64,000 nt of DNA. Origin: an uncultured Allomuricauda sp. Lineage in GTDB: Bacteria; Bacteroidota; Bacteroidia; Flavobacteriales; Flavobacteriaceae. Position numbers and translations under genes: made by a program. The notes under the pieces are model-generated. The model saw only the letters and a program-made list of their open reading frames with translations. It was not told the origin of the DNA and made no database searches. Location: the NCBI RefSeq assembly GCF_947499695.1, contig NZ_CANMPQ010000001.1:1240001-1304000 (forward strand), read 5' to 3'. This document shows positions 61,054 to 64,000 of the stretch, one piece after another. Positions within the stretch are counted from its first letter, which is position 1. The number at the start of each line of letters is the position of its first letter.

Positions 61054-61614
61054 TTGACTCAAGAAATTAATACGTGCATAAAAGAACTTCAAGAGGGTAA
61101 TTTAATTCTATACCCCACGGATACGGTATGGGGAATAGGATGTGATGCAACCAATCCAGAAGCGGTCAAAAAAGTCTATCAACTAAAAAACAGGCAGGAT
61201 AGTAAAGCACTAATCTGTTTGGTAGCCCACCAAGCCATGCTTGAACGTCATATAGAAGAGGTTCCGGATGTGGCATACGATCTTATTGATTTGGCCGAAA
61301 AACCAATTACCATCGTTTTTGACCAACCTAAAGGCATAGCCAAAAATCTCATTGCCGAAGATAACACCCTTGCCATTAGGGTGGCTTCAGATAAATTTTG
61401 CCAATACCTGATCAACAAATTTGGAAAACCCATTGTTTCTACCTCCGCGAATGTTTCCGGAATGCCAACACCAAAACAATTTAAAGAGATCGCTCCGGAA
61501 ATTTTAAAAGGAGTGGACTATGTGGTAAATTTGCCCGACGAGAACAAAAACCCTTCCCCATCATCCATAATTAAATTAGGAAATGATGGACAAGTGAAGG
61601 TAATTCGAGAATAA
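61054..61614 (+). CDS. YrdC/Sua5-family L-threonylcarbamoyladenylate synthase
   Basis: A 186-residue protein of the family that makes threonylcarbamoyl-AMP for the t6A37 modification of ANN-decoding tRNAs. Motifs include LILYPTDTVWGIGCDATN (threonine and ATP loop), KNRQDSKALICLV and IVSTSANVSGMPTPK. There is no Sua5 C-terminal domain, so it is the YrdC-only form. The TTG at 61054 is the only start that preserves the N-terminal strand, four bases after the preceding stop. Confusable with YciO, but the motifs favour YrdC. Confidence 0.9.
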   Translation: MTQEINTCIKELQEGNLILYPTDTVWGIGCDATNPEAVKKVYQLKNRQDSKALICLVAHQAMLERHIEEVPDVAYDLIDLAEKPITIVFDQPKGIAKNLIAEDNTLAIRVASDKFCQYLINKFGKPIVSTSANVSGMPTPKQFKEIAPEILKGVDYVVNLPDENKNPSPSSIIKLGNDGQVKVIRE

Positions 61615-61665
61615 AGCACCACTAAACAAGCCTCGGACTAAAATAACTCTCGATTATCGAGCACA

Positions 61666-63102
61666 ATGACGCAGGAAATCCATAAAAAAGTACTACAACA
61701 TCCCATATTCAATCTTATAGGAGATAATGCAGATGAGCTAGGCATAGATTGCTATGTGATAGGTGGATTTGTGCGAGACTACTTCTTAGATCGAGGCACA
61801 CCGAAAGATATTGATGTTGTTGCCATTGGAAGTGGAATTGAGCTGGCCACAAAGGTGGCTTCCAAACTAAAAGGAAACCCTCAAGTTTCTGTTTTTAAGA
61901 ATTTTGGCACAGCCATGATCAAACACGAAGATTTGGAATTGGAGTTTGTTGGTGCCAGAAAAGAAAGCTACCAGCGCAACAGCAGAAAACCCATTGTTGA
62001 AGATGGAACCTTACAAGACGACCAAAACCGTCGTGATTTTACCATCAATGCCATGGCCTTGGCCTTGAATTCATCCAACTTTGGACAATTGTTAGATCCC
62101 TTCGGCGGAAGAAAGGATTTAGCTCTGAAGACTATCCGCACTCCGTTGGACCCGAATGTGACTTATTCAGATGACCCACTTCGAATGATGAGAGCCATTC
62201 GATTTGCTGCCCAATTGAAGTTCGAAATAGAACCACACTCTCATCAAGCAATAATAGAAAACAAGGAACGCATCAAAATTGTTTCCAAAGAACGAATTGT
62301 AGATGAGTTGCATAAAATTTTAATGAGTGAGAAACCTTCTGTAGGTCTCAAATTGATGCATCAAACTGGTTTGTTGCCCTTAATTCTTCCCGAACTTACC
62401 GCACTCCAAGGGATAGAGGAAATCGAAGGGCAAAGACACAAGGATAATTTTTGGCATACCCTCGAGGTAGTTGATAATATTTCGGAAAACACCGATAATC
62501 TTTGGTTAAGATGGGCCGCTTTGCTTCACGATATTGGCAAGGCGCCTACCAAACGCTTTCATAAAAAACTTGGCTGGACATTCCATGCGCACGAATTTGT
62601 AGGTGCTAAAATGGTTTACAAACTCTTCAAGAGATTGCGAATGCCATTGAATGATAAAATGAAATTCGTTCAAAAAATGGTCCTGATGAGTTCAAGACCC
62701 ATTGTACTGTCTGAAGAATTTGTTACCGATTCAGCTGTTCGTCGACTGGTGTTTGATGCCGGTGATTATGTGGACGATTTGATGACCCTTTGTGAAGCCG
62801 ACATCACTACTAAAAATCCAAATAAGCAACGGAAATACAAGAACAACTTTAAGATTGTTAGACAAAAAATCATTGAAGTTGAAGAAAAAGATCAGGTGCG
62901 TAATTTTCAACCTCCGGTATCGGGAGAGGAAATCATGAAAACCTTCAATTTAACACCCTCCAAAGAAATCGGAATCATTAAAGATGCCATAAAGGAAGCT
63001 ATTTTAGAAGGAGAAATCCCAAATGAATATGAAGCAGCTTATAATTTTATGCTTCAAAAAGGTAAAGAAATGAACCTAAATCAAATATCGGATGAAAAGT
63101 AA
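61666..63102 (+). CDS. cca: CCA tRNA nucleotidyltransferase with HD domain
   Basis: Adds or repairs the 3'-CCA end of tRNA (class II nucleotidyltransferase). The 478 residues have the nucleotidyltransferase motif [26 protein letters not shown] with catalytic Asp pairs, the [11 protein letters not shown] block, [17 protein letters not shown] (RNA and nucleotide-binding) and a C-terminal HD domain with [11 protein letters not shown]. Large Bacteroidota enzymes of this type are normal. It overlaps the heme A synthase start by 11 bases. Confidence 0.94.
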   Translation: MTQEIHKKVLQHPIFNLIGDNADELGIDCYVIGGFVRDYFLDRGTPKDIDVVAIGSGIELATKVASKLKGNPQVSVFKNFGTAMIKHEDLELEFVGARKESYQRNSRKPIVEDGTLQDDQNRRDFTINAMALALNSSNFGQLLDPFGGRKDLALKTIRTPLDPNVTYSDDPLRMMRAIRFAAQLKFEIEPHSHQAIIENKERIKIVSKERIVDELHKILMSEKPSVGLKLMHQTGLLPLILPELTALQGIEEIEGQRHKDNFWHTLEVVDNISENTDNLWLRWAALLHDIGKAPTKRFHKKLGWTFHAHEFVGAKMVYKLFKRLRMPLNDKMKFVQKMVLMSSRPIVLSEEFVTDSAVRRLVFDAGDYVDDLMTLCEADITTKNPNKQRKYKNNFKIVRQKIIEVEEKDQVRNFQPPVSGEEIMKTFNLTPSKEIGIIKDAIKEAILEGEIPNEYEAAYNFMLQKGKEMNLNQISDEK

Positions 63103-64000
63103 CAAATATGTCATCTATTGGCTATTGACCGGATGTGCTCTTATTTTCATTATGGTTGTGGTTGGGGGAATCACCAGATTGACGCATTCAGGGCTTTCCA
63201 TTTCTGATTACAAACTGATTACCGGAACATTGCCTCCAATGAATCAACAGCAATGGGAAGACGCTTTTGAGCTTTACAAACAATATCCTGAGTATCAAAA
63301 ACTGAATTACCACTTCACGATCGAGGATTTTAAAAGCATCTATTTTTGGGAATGGTTACACCGTGTTATTGGGCGGTTGATAGGCGTTGTTTTTATAATC
63401 CCCTTTCTTTTCTTTTTGGTTCGTAAAAAGTTGGACAAATCCACGATAAAAAAATGTCTTGTATTACTTTTTTTAGGTGGATTTCAGGGGTTTTTAGGTT
63501 GGTATATGGTAAAAAGTGGACTTGTTGACCGTCCAGATGTTTCCCATTATAGGTTAGCTGCACATCTGACTACCGCTTTTCTAACCTTTGCCTACAGCTT
63601 GTGGGTAGCGCTCGATTTAAGGTATCCCTCAAGAAAAGAAGTTCAGGTAAAAATCAGAAATTTGATCCGAGTTACATGGGTAGTTTTGGTACTTCAAATT
63701 ATTTGGGGGGCCTTCGTAGCTGGACTAGATGCCGGATTCATTCATAACCACTGGCCGATGATGAGCGAAGGAAAATTGATACACCAAACCGTTTATATAG
63801 AACAACAGCCGGTAATCAGAAACTTTTTTGAGGGAAAAAGCGGAGTGCAATTCGTGCACCGTTATATGGCCTATATCGTAGTCGGTCTAATCGTTTTCCT
63901 TTGGTATCGTACCAAAAAAATGAACTTGACTCCATTGCAAAGCAAGGGAATACTATCATTGCTGATTCTGGTAGGGCTGCAATTTTTGTTAGGTGTACTG
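63092..64000 (+). CDS. ctaA: Heme A synthase (COX15/CtaA), 3' end cut by window
   Basis: Oxidises heme O to heme A for aa3-type cytochrome oxidases. The frame runs open from the ATG at 63092 to the window end (303 codons). The N-terminus has a transmembrane helix and the CtaA signature [19 protein letters not shown]. Heme-ligand His candidates lie in [18 protein letters not shown] and FVHRYMAY, with additional periplasmic His in FIHNHWPMM. The ATG is 11 bases inside the cca gene, so the pair is probably coupled. A further family member domain may lie past the window edge. Confidence 0.93.
   Translation, partial: MKSNKYVIYWLLTGCALIFIMVVVGGITRLTHSGLSISDYKLITGTLPPMNQQQWEDAFELYKQYPEYQKLNYHFTIEDFKSIYFWEWLHRVIGRLIGVVFIIPFLFFLVRKKLDKSTIKKCLVLLFLGGFQGFLGWYMVKSGLVDRPDVSHYRLAAHLTTAFLTFAYSLWVALDLRYPSRKEVQVKIRNLIRVTWVVLVLQIIWGAFVAGLDAGFIHNHWPMMSEGKLIHQTVYIEQQPVIRNFFEGKSGVQFVHRYMAYIVVGLIVFLWYRTKKMNLTPLQSKGILSLLILVGLQFLLGVL

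Noticed and set aside
1..64000. rRNA, tRNA, CRISPR, insertion sequence, phage or integration signals
   Set aside because: I looked for tRNA-like cloverleaf ends, repeated arrays, transposase motifs and integrase motifs and saw none; gaps between genes are mostly below 250 bases.

Overview
The window reads as a chromosomal segment from a marine-type member of the Flavobacteriaceae (Bacteroidota). This rests on the gene repertoire: DUF368, DUF349, DUF5606, DUF4105 and DUF2752 proteins, a long SecA without a zinc tail, a TonB-dependent receptor with a carboxypeptidase-like N-terminal domain, and a zapA/6S RNA/rny block. It also rests on candidate promoters of the Bacteroidota form (TTG, about 19 bases, TAnnTTTG) and on frequent GTG and TTG starts. 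I assign no genus. I see no rRNA, tRNA, CRISPR array, insertion sequence or phage gene. Nearly all of it is dense, vertically inherited-looking housekeeping DNA; the clearest accessory-looking piece is 50.1-52.7 kb.

Layout. 1-7.5 kb: a cut class III aminotransferase, a TPR protein, two tandem DUF368 (PopT-type) membrane proteins, aroE and a DUF349 protein. 7.5-10.4 kb, minus strand: a coiled-coil protein, zapA, a 6S RNA, RNase Y and a CBS-pair protein. 10.5-15.4 kb: a secretion/envelope operon (M23 peptidase, TonB-dependent receptor, exported protein). 15.4-21.3 kb: cysteine desulfurase, a lipoprotein, an Smr protein, a run of four tiny cysteine-motif membrane proteins, and recQ. 21.5-26.4 kb: envelope genes kdsD, tatC, a CMD-family protein, lptB, pssA and a DUF4105 protein. 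26.4-34.9 kb: an ABC-F protein, a degenerate methyltransferase-like protein, a 47-residue membrane protein, an ATP:cob(I)alamin adenosyltransferase, a DUF2795 protein, secA and a histidine kinase. 34.9-40.5 kb: an exported M14 peptidase and an amidohydrolase, a small exported protein coupled to a 34-residue membrane microprotein, and a lipoprotein msrA.

40.6-43.2 kb holds an ECF sigma factor operon with a membrane anti-sigma-like protein and an exported DUF4097-like protein carrying a long charged helix. 43.3-50.1 kb has meaB, then two converging units that together look like lipid-linked sugar chemistry: a GT2 and a flippase-like protein facing a MATE, small protein, PAP2 and GT39 unit. 50.3-52.6 kb is a Crp/Fnr regulator, exported barrel-like protein, DoxX and FMN reductase cassette with its own inverted-repeat operator candidate and terminator. 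52.8-58.3 kb has mazG, an SGNH hydrolase with a GH20 hexosaminidase, a DUF5606 protein, def, ruvX and dapD. 58.5-61 kb has three glycosyltransferases. 61-64 kb has a YrdC/Sua5 protein, a CCA-adding enzyme and the start of heme A synthase.

No single system here is certain to be new. The most promising leads are the 17.8-19.1 kb cysteine-motif membrane protein run (including a dispanin-like protein), the 50-52.6 kb redox-type cassette, the sigma/charged-helix operon, the paired DUF368 paralogues, the degenerate methyltransferase, the two unlisted microproteins, and the 6S RNA whose closing stem competes with its terminator.
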